Shown: piece by piece, positions 47,101-59,839 of the stretch
Numbering within the stretch: position 1 is the stretch's first letter
Layout: every line of letters starts with the position of its first letter
Assembly (NCBI GenBank): GCA_029721515.1
Contig: CM056559.1
Location: 11,506,501 to 11,570,500, forward strand
DNA: 64,000 nt
Source: Synanceia verrucosa
Lineage: Eukaryota > Chordata > Actinopteri > Perciformes > Synanceiidae
Direction: 5' to 3'
Translations under genes and position numbers: made by a program
Notes under the pieces: generated by a model
What the model saw: only the letters and a program-made list of their open reading frames with translations
Database searches by the model: none
What the model was told of the DNA's origin: nothing

Positions 47101-49967
47101 ATTAGACCTAAGAGGCTTATTTGTTTTACCATCACATGGACCAGCTGGTTGGAAGGGGAGTGTCTCTCTGTCACACACACACCTACTATCTCATTAGGGT
47201 TATGGTTAGGGTAGTTATTATTAGCGGTCTCCATTGCATAAGGGACTTTCTTAATGATGACTTAACGATGGAAAAATAAGAAAAACACACACGAAAGCAT
47301 CCGTGTATTGATTCACATGTCTCTGTCTGCTGCATCCTCCACTCTTTCAAGAGGGTTAGAGAGCAGATGGGCCACACCGGCTTTAGCCACCTGCTTGAAG
47401 ATATTTATAGACAATAAGTACAGTGCATCTTACCTGCCACCTTGTCTAAAAATGTCACTCTTGTGAAACAAGACTATTTAGATATTACTGTTTCAGTAAA
47501 GCCAGCCAAATATTCTCAGATTTAAAGTGACACTATGAAGACACAGCCTTTCCTAATTAATTCAAACTGAAATCTGCAAATGTCTACCACTAGTATAATT
47601 ACAGCGAAGCTGACAGAACATCTTGTGCCAGCCCAGTGCAGTAAAAAATTACACTGACTAATTTGATATTTTAAATGTGCAGTATATGTGGCATTTGACA
47701 AAACTGAAGCAACTGTAACAGCTTTTAAACCTACATGAGATACAGTAACAAAAGATCTTCTTGATTTGCATAATAACAATTTTCACATCACTCCAAAAAT
47801 AAAAAAAAAAAATCCAGTTACTAACAATTAACAACCTCATGTAGTATCATGTTAAAAAAAGATCATATATTTATACATTTTAACACAACTGGCTGGGCTC
47901 ATCTCTGGTGATGATTTCATGTTTACATACTGCGGATGTGTTTCCATGGTGAACATCCCAAGACTGCTCAAGATGTTTTCCATTTAAAGCCACTCTGGTT
48001 CTTTACAGTATGATGCTAAACCAGTTGTAGGGTTAGATGGCGGCACTGTTTGATGCAGAGGCATTCATCTGCTCTCAGAATATTACTATAAGCCTTCTCT
48101 TAGTCTGGGATTGCATTTCACTTTCACACACTGCTTATAGAACACTTGCATATAATGTGGCCTGAAACTGATCATTATAGAGTCAGATTAAGATGAATTT
48201 AAAAATATCTTGACTAGAATACAAGCTTTAACATCATTTGTTCACCACTTGGGCTACTTATTAAAATATATGCAGATATAACATGATTTATACTTGGCAA
48301 TGCTTTTTTGTTACCCTTATTCAATATAAGCTTAGTGAAGATTTATTATGTTGATGTTGGTCTGTGTGTGTAATACATTGGACACTGAATTTATTACTAT
48401 GCTGGACTGAAAACAAATGCCATAACTCCAATTTGACCTGTCGTCTCTCAGTTCCAGTGAACGCTGTAGGACTTTCTCAATAGCAGCTAATTAAAGTTCA
48501 AAATTGGCCATGTCTGATCTTTAATACTGCAACATAATCACTGTATGTAATCCATTTTTTGGACATCTGTTTTTGATGAATGAACAAACATGATGAAAAA
48601 ATCTTGAAGGCACTTATGTTGCATCAATACATCCCTCAATACAAAGTCTAGTAAGCCACCAAATCGATCATTTCTGACAAAAATGTGACTTATTAGTAAA
48701 TCTGTTGGCGAAGTTCTCTGACTCTATCTTGCGTAGCTGTGACTGAGCAGCTCTCTTTGTGGACATATGACCAATGGATGGATTTTGTGAATCAGAGATG
48801 GCTGGTTGCCAGACCTGCTGAAAAAGACAGATGGAGCATTTCATCTGATAACTCAGCTGGTGAAGTCACTTTCACCCAGTCCAGTGCAAGAATCCACACA
48901 TACACCACATCACTCCCACAGACAAATTAAACCCAGAATGCATAACCAACTGTAGACGCTGCACCACTTTGGTTCCATAGCCTCGGTCTGCACATGGAGC
49001 AGCTTGACTGACTGTACGGTCTTTTCGAGGTTTCATAGCCGTAATGAAACTGTTTTCAGATGCTCAATGTTGTGTAGACGATGAAATGACGTGTGAGCTT
49101 CGGGGAGAGAAACAGGAAAATGCACACACTGAACCATGGGAATCACTTTCAGTTTGTGAGAGACGCAGGATTTTCTGCATTTTTGAGGAGAAAAACTGTA
49201 AAACATATTGACTGCTGCATCTGATGAGTGTAACTTTTTTACAGGCTTCATTTCTCACGTTTCTTGTCGTTATGATGAACTAGGGCCTTATTTCACAGCT
49301 TTAACAGACATTTGAGATGTGTGTTTGGGAATATTTAGGACCATTACATCGCATTTCTTTATTTATTTGGAACAAAATATTCTCACATGTCAAAATGTAA
49401 ATTTATTTCTAACCGGTTTCTGGAAACATACATATGGAACAAATCTGGCAATCAATGATTTGCACTTGGTCTGTGAGAGTAATTCAAATAGTCAGTAATT
49501 AAAGCTACACAGTGAGAACTCAGATCTTGATCATCAGGTACAGTAATCCCAAGAAATGGCTATAAAAGGTCAATCCAAATAACAAATGAACATGTGATTC
49601 ATCTTACCACGATATGTGCATGTCTTTCCAGAAAAAATGTCAGATGATAGACCTCATTGTGGAAACTTTTCACTGGGAGCCAGAGTTAAAATTTTTTTAT
49701 AGATTTTATATCTAATCTGTCCTGTTTTACTAATTGAAATAATTTCCCAGGTTGGGATTAATAAAATAATTCTATAGCATATATATATAGTTCTTCTTAT
49801 GATGTGATGTGATGGTGAAGTAAAAACAACTAAACTATTCAAATGACTATAAAACTTAAACTTCATGCACAGAAATCTGCTACTATCTGTTACTATTTCC
49901 CCACTGCATGAATCATGTTGTCTCATATACATGTTCTTTGTTTCTTTTTTCCTTCCGTCTTTTAGCC

Positions 49968-50029
<62 letters not shown>

Positions 50030-53000
50030 GTGCTCCACTTCACTTCCTTCAACACTGTCACCTAGCAACACTCCTTCTGATAGTGTGCCAGCTCGATTAG
50101 CCTGTATTTTCCTTTCCCCTCATCCACCTGGCTGCTCCACAACAACAAGGTGCAGCAGCAGCAAATCAGCAGAGAGTATCTGGGTGTCAGCGGTAAGCAA
50201 ATTAAATGTTTTCACGTCCGATGAAGGTATAACTACCCGAAGCTTCCTCCTGTGGACCGAGGGCCTCCTTTAACCAGCATGAAACACAGGAGCAATCAGG
50301 TGTGCTGCTGAACATTAAGAGGGTGTGTCTACATGTCAGATTATGTGATTACCATTCATTTCATTTGATGTTTTTGCCTTGCAGTGTGGTTTCTAACAGC
50401 CTTATCTATGCTAACACACATTAGTCACAGACCCAAAGATCGACTGCAGATTTGTGTCAAACAGTATTTTTTTTCACTCCACTGGAATATGAAGTCAGTA
50501 CATCCCTGAAATGATCCTTCTGGCAGCAGCCCCTCTAGAGAGAGTAAAATTAGCAGCAAGTCTTGAGTCATGCAGTGTTCCTGTGTTCAGATACAGAGAG
50601 CCTGTCTGACACCAAAGTGGCATTCATAAAGAGCAAGCGAGCTGCCATTTATAGCTGCCTAATCCCCAAGATTAGCCCGGAGTTACAGGCTCTCAGCCAC
50701 AGGGATTGACTTCACATGCCTTATTCTTTCCATTTGACCCTGTGGTCTTCCGATCAATGTGGAGACTGCACGTTGAATAAATCCCACAACACAAGGACGA
50801 ACAATGCAGACATGTTTACTTGTCTTCTCGTTAATAATAATCCCTTGCTGAAGGCAGCCAGTGACATTAGCATTACACCTTGATGTTCACATCATGATGT
50901 ACGGTTGCACCTGTGCATGGCAGGCTGTTTCACGTCTCTCGGTTAATAGCACCTGTAGGCGAATTGGAAAACGTTGAGGTTCGTGGAGAGGTTGCCCTCT
51001 GAGCAGCTGAATGCAAATGAGCTTCTTAAAGGGGGGAACAGGAACAACTAGCCTGGCTCTGTCTGAAGGAAATAAAATGTGCCTATCAGCGCTTCTACAA
51101 CTCGTAGTCACAACACTATAACGTGTTGGGTGAGAGGATTGATACAACTCTCATATCAACAACCAACCACTGACAACTCTTTTGTACATCAGGTTATTGG
51201 AAGCAGTTTTCTCCCTTTGTGCATGGCCAAAAGAAAATATTTAAATTTTTTTTTTTGTCTGCTTTAATGAAGTTTGTAAATTTGATTAATGAGAACAAAG
51301 GTTCATTGTGTAAGTCATATTAACACATGTATGGATAAAGTTATAAGAACTGAATATGTTAACTCGACAGAAAAAAAAATGCATAAAAAAATAGAAAATG
51401 AGTTTGCCTGCGCTCCGTTCAGGATCATCCCTGTGTAATCTGATTTGGATCTTTCAGAATGTCATCCTGTCCAGAGAAGGTGGGGCATTCACTGTCTCAG
51501 CTAAACTACCCTAGTCGTACATGAATAGAATAGGATATAGGAGTATTTGCATGTTAAGGTATGACACTATTTTATTATTATTGCACTTATCAATAAATAT
51601 TCCTAAAATAAAACAAGAGGAAAAACAAATCACTCTTTAGTTGATTTGGTCATACAGTAACTCTTGTATGGAACCAGTGAGTACACACAGCTATTTATGA
51701 AGTGTCACGAGCAAAAAAGGTTGTGAATCTAAAAGCTGAAAAACAGATTTTTTTTCAACAGTCTTAAGCTGGAATCATAATTAAATGCCTGTTAGCTGAC
51801 ACACAGTAGGTATCATGTGCAAACTAGGGAAAAGCCACTTGTAATCAGAATATTATTCATGATCTGGCAATCGCAGCAATGTTGGACTGTGGAGAAACGT
51901 ATATATGTGTATACAAAAAGGCTCCTCTGCTCTTATTTTGCATGTTGACCTGAGATAAGGTGATGATTTTGAACCAAAATCTGAAAGAAGATAAATAAAT
52001 AATGATATGTGGCGACTGGGGGGCGGCGGCACGGTGGTGTAGTGGTTAGCACTGTCGCCTCATAACAAGGTACTGGGTTTGAATCCTGGGCCTGGGGCCT
52101 TTCTGTGTGGAGTTTGCATGTTCTCCCTGTGTCTGTGTGGGTTCTCTCCGGGTACTCCGGCTTCCTCCCACCATCCAAAAACATGCATGGGGATTAGGTT
52201 AATTGGTTAATTTAAACTGACTGTAGGTGTGAATGTGAGTGTTTCCTGCGATGAACTGGAGACTTGTCCAGGGTGTACCCTGCCTTTCATCCTAAGACAG
52301 CTGGGATAGGCTCAGCCCACCACCACCACCACCACCATGGATTTTAATATGATCTGGAGTGTGGTAACAGCTACCTGATTCAAAGAGAAAGGACAAGCAC
52401 AAGTGAAAGAGGGTTCATGAGATGTGTTGATTACTGGTGCAACAAGCCGTCTCTCCATGTCAAATCACTATGAAAGAGTAACCTTGTGACAGCTGCGTAT
52501 GGGAGATTAAGAACCGGCTGCACCAATCAATTTTAATTAAAGCTGTATCCATTGTGTTGCCAGACATCACAGAGTGGAAATCCCACCCGACGTAGATAAA
52601 GCACTGCTCTGTGTCCCAGACTTATTAAGGCCAAATAATTGATCACCCATTAGTGTAAAAGGAACCAGGCTAAATCATTTTGATAAGACAACATCACAAA
52701 TCAATGTAGATTCTTTGAGTCAGAAATACCTTCAGTACAAGAGATGATCTGATGTAACTGGGCTTCTTCATCCCCATACTCAATAATTCAAAATTAGTGT
52801 TACTTTGTGAGCAGAACATTTTGAATTTTGCACACTTTTATGGGATCTAGCAAGACACCAAAGGATTGTTTTGAAAATGAAGTAACATTTGAAAATGACA
52901 ATCCTAAAAGCATGTCTACTTCAGACAGGAAGTTGATTAAAAACTGCTTTTCCACCTGACGGACTACTCCCGTTTTTTTTTTTGTTTTTTTTTACTTTTT

Positions 53001-56000
53001 ATATGAGTGCAGCACCATGAAAGCTTTTTGACATGCACAAAATTTTGCACCATTATCCCAAGTCAGCAGGCTCTTCAGTCAGCCTTTATGTGGCTAATCA
53101 GATCAGATATAAACACCTTTGTCACGACGACTCAACCTCTTGTCTAAAGATGCTCATTTTTATTGCCTCTGTACGACTCTCAACATTGCGACGGCTGAAT
53201 CGGCAGCAACATTGCTGACAGAGATAACAGTGTTTACCTGATGGGGAACCGGAGGGTGGGTGCTATGATACTACAATGACACCTTCGGTCAGGACGATGG
53301 TAGCAGCTTCAACTCTGTATAAGTGCAGTGCAGAGTGGCAGCTATGAGGTAGCCAGTGGAGCACATTCCCATATACAAATATGGACTGAAAGGCACCAAA
53401 CAATGCACAGAGAAGCTCAACGTCTCAGTTGTTTGCAGCACTTTATATGATATGTAGAACCTTTAAAGGAAAGGTTCACAATGTTTCACACAATAAAATA
53501 ACAGTCAGATGCTCATAAGGACATCAGAAGGTAATCATTCCTCCTTTTCATTCTGGACATTGAGAGGTGCTTAGTTTCCAGAGCTGTACAATCCTGTCAC
53601 TTTAAGCTGCCCTTCCTGGATTATATTTCGTTACCTCACCAGTACCTTAACAACACCTGCACTGTTTTCAGCCTGAATCCCAGCTGACTGGGAGTTAGGC
53701 CAGGGATCTGGAGCTCTAGGGCTGCTATCATCCAACTAAAGAGTGTATCTTTCACATTGGTGGTTCACATTTTAAAACTTATTGCAGTTAAACTGAAAGA
53801 CGAAAGAGTATTTCCAGTAATGGGCCTGTTTTCACTTTTTAATCAACAGGAAATCTTCCCTCTCATTTGACATGCTGGATGGCAGGAATGTGTGTACAAC
53901 ACAGAAATAAACAACAATTTCAGAAATGCACTACATGATAAAATAATTATGCTTAACAAATTCATTAGACCACCACCCAGTGTAAGGTGTTTCTCACCGT
54001 GGCTCTATCCATCCACCCATTTTCTACCACTTACCGTCACGAGAGGGAGAGTTTCCAGTTCATCACAGGACACATAGAGACAGACAACCACTCACACTCA
54101 CATTCACACCTACGGAAAATTTAAGTTAACCTAATCCCCATGCATGTTTTTAGATGGTGGGAGGAAGCCAGAGTACCCTGAGAGAACCCACGCAGACATG
54201 GGGAGAACATGCAAACTCCACACAGAAAGACCCCGGGTTGGGAATCAAACCCAGAACCTTCTTGATGTGAGGTGACAGACTAACCACTACACCACCGTGC
54301 CACCCTACTGTGGCTCTAAATCAACAGCATTGATGATAACAACACAATATTTTTATGTTTCTATAATGGTTAACCCACCTGTATGTGTAAGGTCTTTATT
54401 CAAAATTTATATCAAAAATTATATTTTTAATGCTGAAATATAAATATTGTTGTTATCCATGCATTTTTAACTGTAAAAACTTTTTTTTTAAGTTTGAGAT
54501 GCCAGATTCCAGTTATTTACTTGCTTTCTAATAGAAAAACATGGGTTGTATGTTACTCTTGATTAACTTCTGACTTATCAGAGAATCCCAGTGTTCTGGC
54601 TCAAATTTGGGTATAAAAAGGTAAAATTCATTTTTGAAATTCCTCACTCCTCGTCAAAATGGTGAAGCGTAGGGAACACAATAAGATAGAAAGAGTCTGA
54701 CTCAAAGCACTTCATGACGCTGGATGGCTGGATTTTTGTATTTTGAGACAAATAGGGAAAGTGCCCCAATAAATTTGTTAAGCACTGTACATGATTTCAG
54801 AAACTCAAAAAAAATCTAACCAAGAATAATTGTATTTCCACATTTTCCACAAGCAATTACAATAAGTCTCGTATTTATTCTGTAACAGCAGCCTTCCTGT
54901 CTGTCTGCTGCCTGAATATCATAAGTCATCCATCATGTAAACAGCAGACTGATAATGTGCCATTTTTCATATCACAGCAGTGTTTCTCTGCTGCCTGGAT
55001 TATATTTCTTCTCGCCGGCTGTTTGACAATGAGGAGCTCTGCCTCGCTTATCAGCACTGAACCGCTGTGACAGACTGGAGCTGGGCTGCCCCAAAATGGT
55101 GGCATTTACCTCCAAAAAGCACAACTGGAGAAGTCATTTACACCGCAGGGTGAGGCATTTTCTGCCTCCCTCCAATATATTCTCTTGCAGTAGAAAATGA
55201 TGGCTTGAATTTTGCTGCGCACTATGCTTTTCTCTGTGGTGTGTGTCATTTACAGTGATTGGGCCTTGGAGGAATATTTTTTATTGCTCTTGTGAGTTAA
55301 CAGGAAACAAGGAGGCAGATTTAAGTTCAGTTCATTTGTATAAACTGAACTCTGGTTCAGATTAACAGAAAGATCTTTGCTGACAGGTTAGGAAAGCCAT
55401 CTTTGACTGTCAAGTATCTAACTGTGGGTGGATCTGAATCAGCTTGTGGGTTCATCTTAATCATGATATACTTATATGATATACCTGAAAAATACAGTAA
55501 CAACTCCATGTCTGGTATGAAAACCTCAACGTAAACAAACTCCCTCAAGCTTCAGCTCCAGGGTCATTAATTACCTGAGGTGTATCGCATCAGTGCAGCG
55601 TTACAGCCCTCCTGACATAATCCAGATTACTTGGATGCCAGTGGAGAGTGGAGATTACTGCTCCATCATGAGTGATTTAAGTATAATTGCACTGACTGAG
55701 CCCTAGTATTGCTTTTCTGCTGAGGAGGTATCAAATGAAACAGATGATGATATGAGAAAAGAGCAGAGAATTTGCTATAAATATGTGAATGAATGAACAT
55801 GAAAGGAAACTGATCTTAAAGAAAACCGTAACTAAGATAAGTTAAGTCATTTAGATATCATAATATCGTATCATAATGTCCACTAACGCCCCCTCACAGT
55901 TTCTAATGACAGAATGGTGCACAGAAAAAAAAACAACAACTAGACCTTCATTTGAGATTTTCTCACTATTTATTCATCAAACTAATATTTAGGTCAAAAT

Positions 56001-56994
56001 GAACTTTCATGCTCATCGTTAGACTTTTTTTTTTTGAAGTAGACATTTCTTTCTGGACACATTTCTGTCTTTAAAACCAACTTCTCCATGCTACCTCTCT
56101 AACTGAAATGCTGACTTTACTTTTCCATTTCAGATCCTCACCCTCTATCAGAGCAGTAACCCAGGTGACAGTGTATCATATTACTTACTCATGAAATCAA
56201 AGCTCAAAGTTTGTTCACTCCACTGAGAGCTTACTCCCCAGGCCTACTACAATCCTTTTTGAAAAACAACCAACCCTGCTCTGTTTCCATGACATAATCT
56301 CGAAACAGTTTCCATGGCTGATAGTATTTTTCTCTTGTATCTTTTCCAGCTGACTACTACAATCAGCGGCTCACATCTCTGGCCACCTGTTACCTCAGAG
56401 CCACAGGTGTGTTGAGGTGAGGATGTGACTAGAGCCAGATTTTCTCCTTTATAACAGGATATGACAGGATGCAGTCACCTTCTCTTCCTGTCAGTGCTTA
56501 CAGACACACAGAAATGCAAAGAATATACCATCACACGTTACTAGTTAATTAGGCAAACTCAGCATGTTGCTCGTCTCATCAAAGGTCCAATCAGGTATAG
56601 AAATAAAATAAACAGTAGCATATTGGACTGTCCTTTGGTAAGCTATTTAACTGCTCACACACCGGTTAAAAGTGGTATTTAATTAAAGCTATAGGGACTG
56701 TGTGTCGCTGTCCATGGTATCTATGTCTGCGTCCTCCGGGCACACAAACAGTAAATAATCGCAGGGAATATTTGTCAATATATACAAAAAGACACAATGG
56801 ACAAGGAGCAGACTAATCTCCTCTCTAAGTCCTCATCCCATCGTGCCAATTACAATCGCAGGTTACTTACTCTTGGTGATCTTCTGCAGCCCGAGCACAT
56901 CATCGGGGGTTATTACGGTATTTCTGCGCAATTCTTCCTCAGTTCTAACCGGGATCCCCATGTCTGATGAGTTGCAGCCTTGCTGCACTTTCAT
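44101..56994 (-). CDS. unc119: UNC119 lipid-binding chaperone
   Basis: Binds the myristoylated N-terminus of cargo such as transducin alpha and NPHP3 in a beta-sandwich pocket and delivers them to cilia and photoreceptor outer segments; cargo is released by ARL3-GTP. Five exons (high to low): 56994-56871, 46027-45914, 45759-45666, 44483-44311, 44213-44101. Total 618 nt, 205 aa, with all phases consistent (human UNC119 240 aa; the acidic/Pro-rich N-terminal region is shorter here). Key matches: [99 protein letters not shown], and [20 protein letters not shown] at the end. The start ATG follows a GC-rich leader. Intron 1 is 10.8 kb. Neighbour foxn1 fits the mammalian order and favours the UNC119A over the UNC119B orthologue. 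Confidence 0.95.
47036..47062. repeat. (GT)n microsatellite
   Basis: About 13 GT units inside unc119 intron 1. Confidence 0.95.
49742..49790 (+). mobile_element. Short LINE/SINE 3' tail fragment
   Basis: tttcccaggttgggattaat followed by aaaataattctatagcatat; the same kind of 3' end as the fragment at 16878-16922. Only the tail is visible. Confidence 0.4.
49969..50027. repeat. (CA)n microsatellite
   Basis: Uninterrupted CA repeat of about 29 units. Confidence 0.97.
52021..52340 (+). mobile_element. tRNA-derived SINE, family A, copy 4
   Basis: Nearly complete: ggcggcacggtggtgtagtg head, B-box-like gggtttgaatcc, middle (catgttctccctgtgtctg, ggtactccggcttcctccca), then tgtccagggtgtaccctgcc and a (CAC)n stretch at 52318-52337 in place of the usual GGAT tail. 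Confidence 0.82.
54007..54305 (-). mobile_element. tRNA-derived SINE, family A, copy 5
   Basis: Minus-strand copy from the catccatccacccattttct tail to the ccactacaccaccgtgccac head. A segment of the body (ctgtcttagggcg side) is missing. Confidence 0.8.
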
Positions 56995-57370
56995 GTCCAA
57001 CGGGAGGGAGGGTTGTTTTCGGTGCTGCAACCTTCTGGAGCTTTTCTGGGGGGTTTCTGAAGGAGGTCCTCGGCGTCGTCGCCGCAGGAGCCGATGTAGT
57101 TGCGTCGCAGCCTTTTTAGTTGCGCGCTGGGCTAATTCACGGTGCAGCAGACAGGCTCTGCGCTGCTACAGGAATAACTCATTCTCAGAGCCTCCTCCCC
57201 TTCTCGATCCGGTAAAAGATAAAAATCAGCCCTCGGCTCCCCTCCCCTCGAGGCTCATCGGTTCTTTCACAAGCTATTTAATCCAAATCCTGTGGCTTTA
57301 AACCGACCAGTGGCGCGTGGCTGACAGTGTGCGCGCCGCCGCCTCCGCCTCGTCATCTGCTGCTGATATA
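56940..57370 (-). promoter_or_regulatory. CpG-rich unc119 promoter region
   Basis: This stretch is far richer in GC and CpG than the rest of the window (for example cggcgtcgtcgccgcagg near 57070 and gcgcgccgccgcctccgcct near 57330). It covers the unc119 start codon (56994) and upstream bases, as expected for a broadly expressed vertebrate gene with a CpG-island promoter. No TATA box was identified. The boundaries are by eye. Confidence 0.65.
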
Positions 57371-57467
57371 CCAGCGCGTGCGTGCATGGCTGGGCTTTAC
57401 TCAGGAGCAGTAACTGATAACTCAGCAGTGGCGTGCATAGACTTTTTGAAGGGCAGGGACAAAAAGA

Positions 57468-57760
57468 AAAAAGGGCACCTACAGCACGTTCTAGCTACTG
57501 AAGAGGGCACTTCAGCACATGTTTTTGCCTCCTAAGAGGGCACTTCAGGGCGTGTTTTTCCCTCCTAAAAGGGCACTTCAGCACATGTTTTTACCTCCCA
57601 AGAGGGCACATAGGCATGTGTTTTTGTCTCCTAAGAGGACATTTTTCATGTTTTAACCAGCAAAGAGGGTGGTTTAGTGTGTTTTTTCCCACAGGGAAAT
57701 TTATTGTGTTTTGCCAACACACTTAAGCATGTGTTTTTGCCTCCCAAGAGAGCAATTTAG
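57468..57760. repeat. 33-bp minisatellite
   Basis: Units starting near 57468, 57501, 57534, 57567, 57600 and 57633 have a constant 33-base period with the core aagagggcacttcagcacat then gtttttgcctcct. Units beyond 57660 are shorter and more diverged. The array resumes after the inserted element at 58119 (caatttagtgcatgttttt). Confidence 0.85.
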
Positions 57761-58119
57761 TAGCCTGGCTATCGCAACTACAAAGCTCTGTGAGCATAGT
57801 CTGGCCAAGCTGCCTTGTAAACTGAGTTCTCAGAAGGTGGGCTTAACCCGCGTCTGTCAAATGCCTCTGTGTGCTACTGGACGAAGCTTCAAACAATCAG
57901 ACTGCTCTTTCCTCTGACGTAAGCGTAGCGATGAAAACTGCTTGATCCAAAGAAGTAGAGCATCCTTGCCTTAAACATGCCTCAGTTGAGCCATTGGAAA
58001 TTTTCACTGGTCCCCATTCCTGGGGGAATCTAAAATTGAAGAGATAGGCAACTTGGCCAGACTGACTTGATCACGAAATTTTGTGCAGCGTCACAAGAAG
58101 TATGGGCTGGCCCAGGCTA
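57761..58119. mobile_element. TIR element inserted in the minisatellite
   Basis: The ends are tagcctgg and ccaggcta. The direct repeat gcaatttag (9 bp; 11 bp if the ends are set as agcctgg/ccaggct) flanks it at 57752-57760 and 58120-58128. Removing the element restores an uninterrupted minisatellite unit. About 359 bases with no coding frame. A 9-bp duplication would suit a Mutator-like element, but the family is not established. Confidence 0.8.
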
Positions 58120-58139
58120 GCAATTTAGTGCATGTTTTT

Positions 58140-59839
58140 CAACAGTCAGATTCAGTACTCAGTACCTATACTCAGAGATCCTGCATCCGGTGAAGTTTAC
58201 AAGGGTCAAGAATAAAATTTTGATGTGATATTTTGTTTATCTGAAAACAGATGTTTACATCACTGCTGTTGCTCCTATATGACAAATGGCATCTATTTCA
58301 CATCTGTCCATTCTGAAAAGGGATCCCTCCTCTGTTGCTCTTCCTGCTATTTTTTCCATTTATTTTGATGATAAAAGTTTTTTGGGGGGAAGTTTTTCCA
58401 TAGTCACTGTGAGGATCATTTGTAAAGGACAGAGGGTGACATGTGGACAGATTTTAAAGCCCACTGATGCACATTTGTAATTTGTGATATTGAGCTATGC
58501 AAATAAAACTGACTTGACTTGGTTTGAGCTAAAATAAAATGTCTTGTTGAGGTTGCCTGTTCACCTCAACAGGTATTATTATGTGTCCTGTGCTTTCAAG
58601 GCAGTATTAACATTAATCATTATTCTTTTTGGTCACCTGGGGGAAGAGAATAACCTGCAAACATTGCATTAACATATTACTGCCTTACAATGTCATTACA
58701 CTCTCTTGTCCATTTTCTGGATGAATGTCCAATAATTACTCTGCTTTTAGCTCTGTTTACCAGCTCCTGAAGGGAATATCTGGAACTTTAACTGGAGCTA
58801 TAGTCTATAACACAGTGTTGTTTGGTGCTGGATTGTACACTGCTGCCTGCAGCTATTGAGCCAGGTTGATGAAAGTGGTGAGACTTGGACCAAAACAGTA
58901 AAGTTGTAGGCTGGAAACCCAAAACAATTCGCTGAAAGGCACTTTGTGCTGAGTTGCAAGGTGATTTTCTTCACCTCGCACATACTCCTTTGATAAAACA
59001 TATTCATTAGTGACACTTTAAAGAACATCTGAGCCTGAAGTAAAAATAGACAAAAGCAGCAAAACAAAAATGGAGATGAGGCTGTTTTCCAGCTTTATAA
59101 TATTTTTATTTCATTTTCCTTCATTGGAAAGTTGCTTTCCAGATGCCAGCATCCCTGAGAAAGTGTAAAATGCAAATCTTCCGGACAGCCCCGCCAATGA
59201 GCTGAAACAGGGCTGGCCAAAAGATGATCACATCTGCAAAACACAACCCTGCACAGCTGCCTTTCTCTTGGTTAATCACGGATTGGCCAGTGGCCTCTTC
59301 CTCTCACTGAAGTGATGAGGAGACAGTGCCTCCCTCTGCTGGACAAACATACAGCAGGGCATGTACAGAGCTGAGAGCTGTGAGGCGTGATATGATTATT
59401 TATCCCCTTACTCTCTAAAATCTGTGCATCCCAGGAGTGGGAAAGCACTCTGGTGAACAGGCTTATTGGCATCATGTCAGCGAGAAACACATAGGCGAAT
59501 AAATAAAAATAAAATAAAAGGGTTATAATAGCGTTAAAACATACTAATAAACACAAACCATCAACTAATCTCCTTTTATCCCCCCTTTCATAATATTTCT
59601 ATGAGGTCGTAGACAGAGAGTATTGCTACAGTTTTTACTGGAGTAGCATTTACTCTGGAAGTCTCAGTCATTAACAATGCTACATGCTCCACAACCCTAC
59701 CAGTAAAAGCATAACAATATTCAAAAGCCATTAGCTTATGTGGCTAGGTGGCTGTTGGAGGATTTCCAAGGGATAGTTAGCAGAATGGTAAGCCTGACAT
59801 CCTTTGATATTCCCTCCTGCTAGTCGGCTGGACTCCTTT
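58140..59839. other. Spacer before the crystallin gene
   Basis: No gene is seen. It must include the 3' UTR of the crystallin gene at its right edge. Sequence is AT-rich and otherwise unremarkable. Confidence 0.4.

Larger units (their letters stand above)
46028..56870. other. unc119 intron 1 (10.8 kb)
   Basis: No exon of another gene could be supported on either strand. Contents: (GT)n at 47036-47062, a LINE/SINE tail near 49742, (CA)n at 49969-50027, SINEs at 52021 and 54007, and mostly unique AT-rich sequence. Its size leaves room for regulatory elements, but none is recognisable. Confidence 0.5.

Noticed and set aside
49908..50273. Thr-His and Cys-Val repeat proteins
   Set aside because: Artefacts of the (CA)n microsatellite; the same applies at 62040-62390.
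56843..57301. 152-residue Arg/Ser-rich frame on plus
   Set aside because: Opposite strand of unc119 exon 1 and its CpG-rich promoter; GC-rich DNA gives long open frames by chance.
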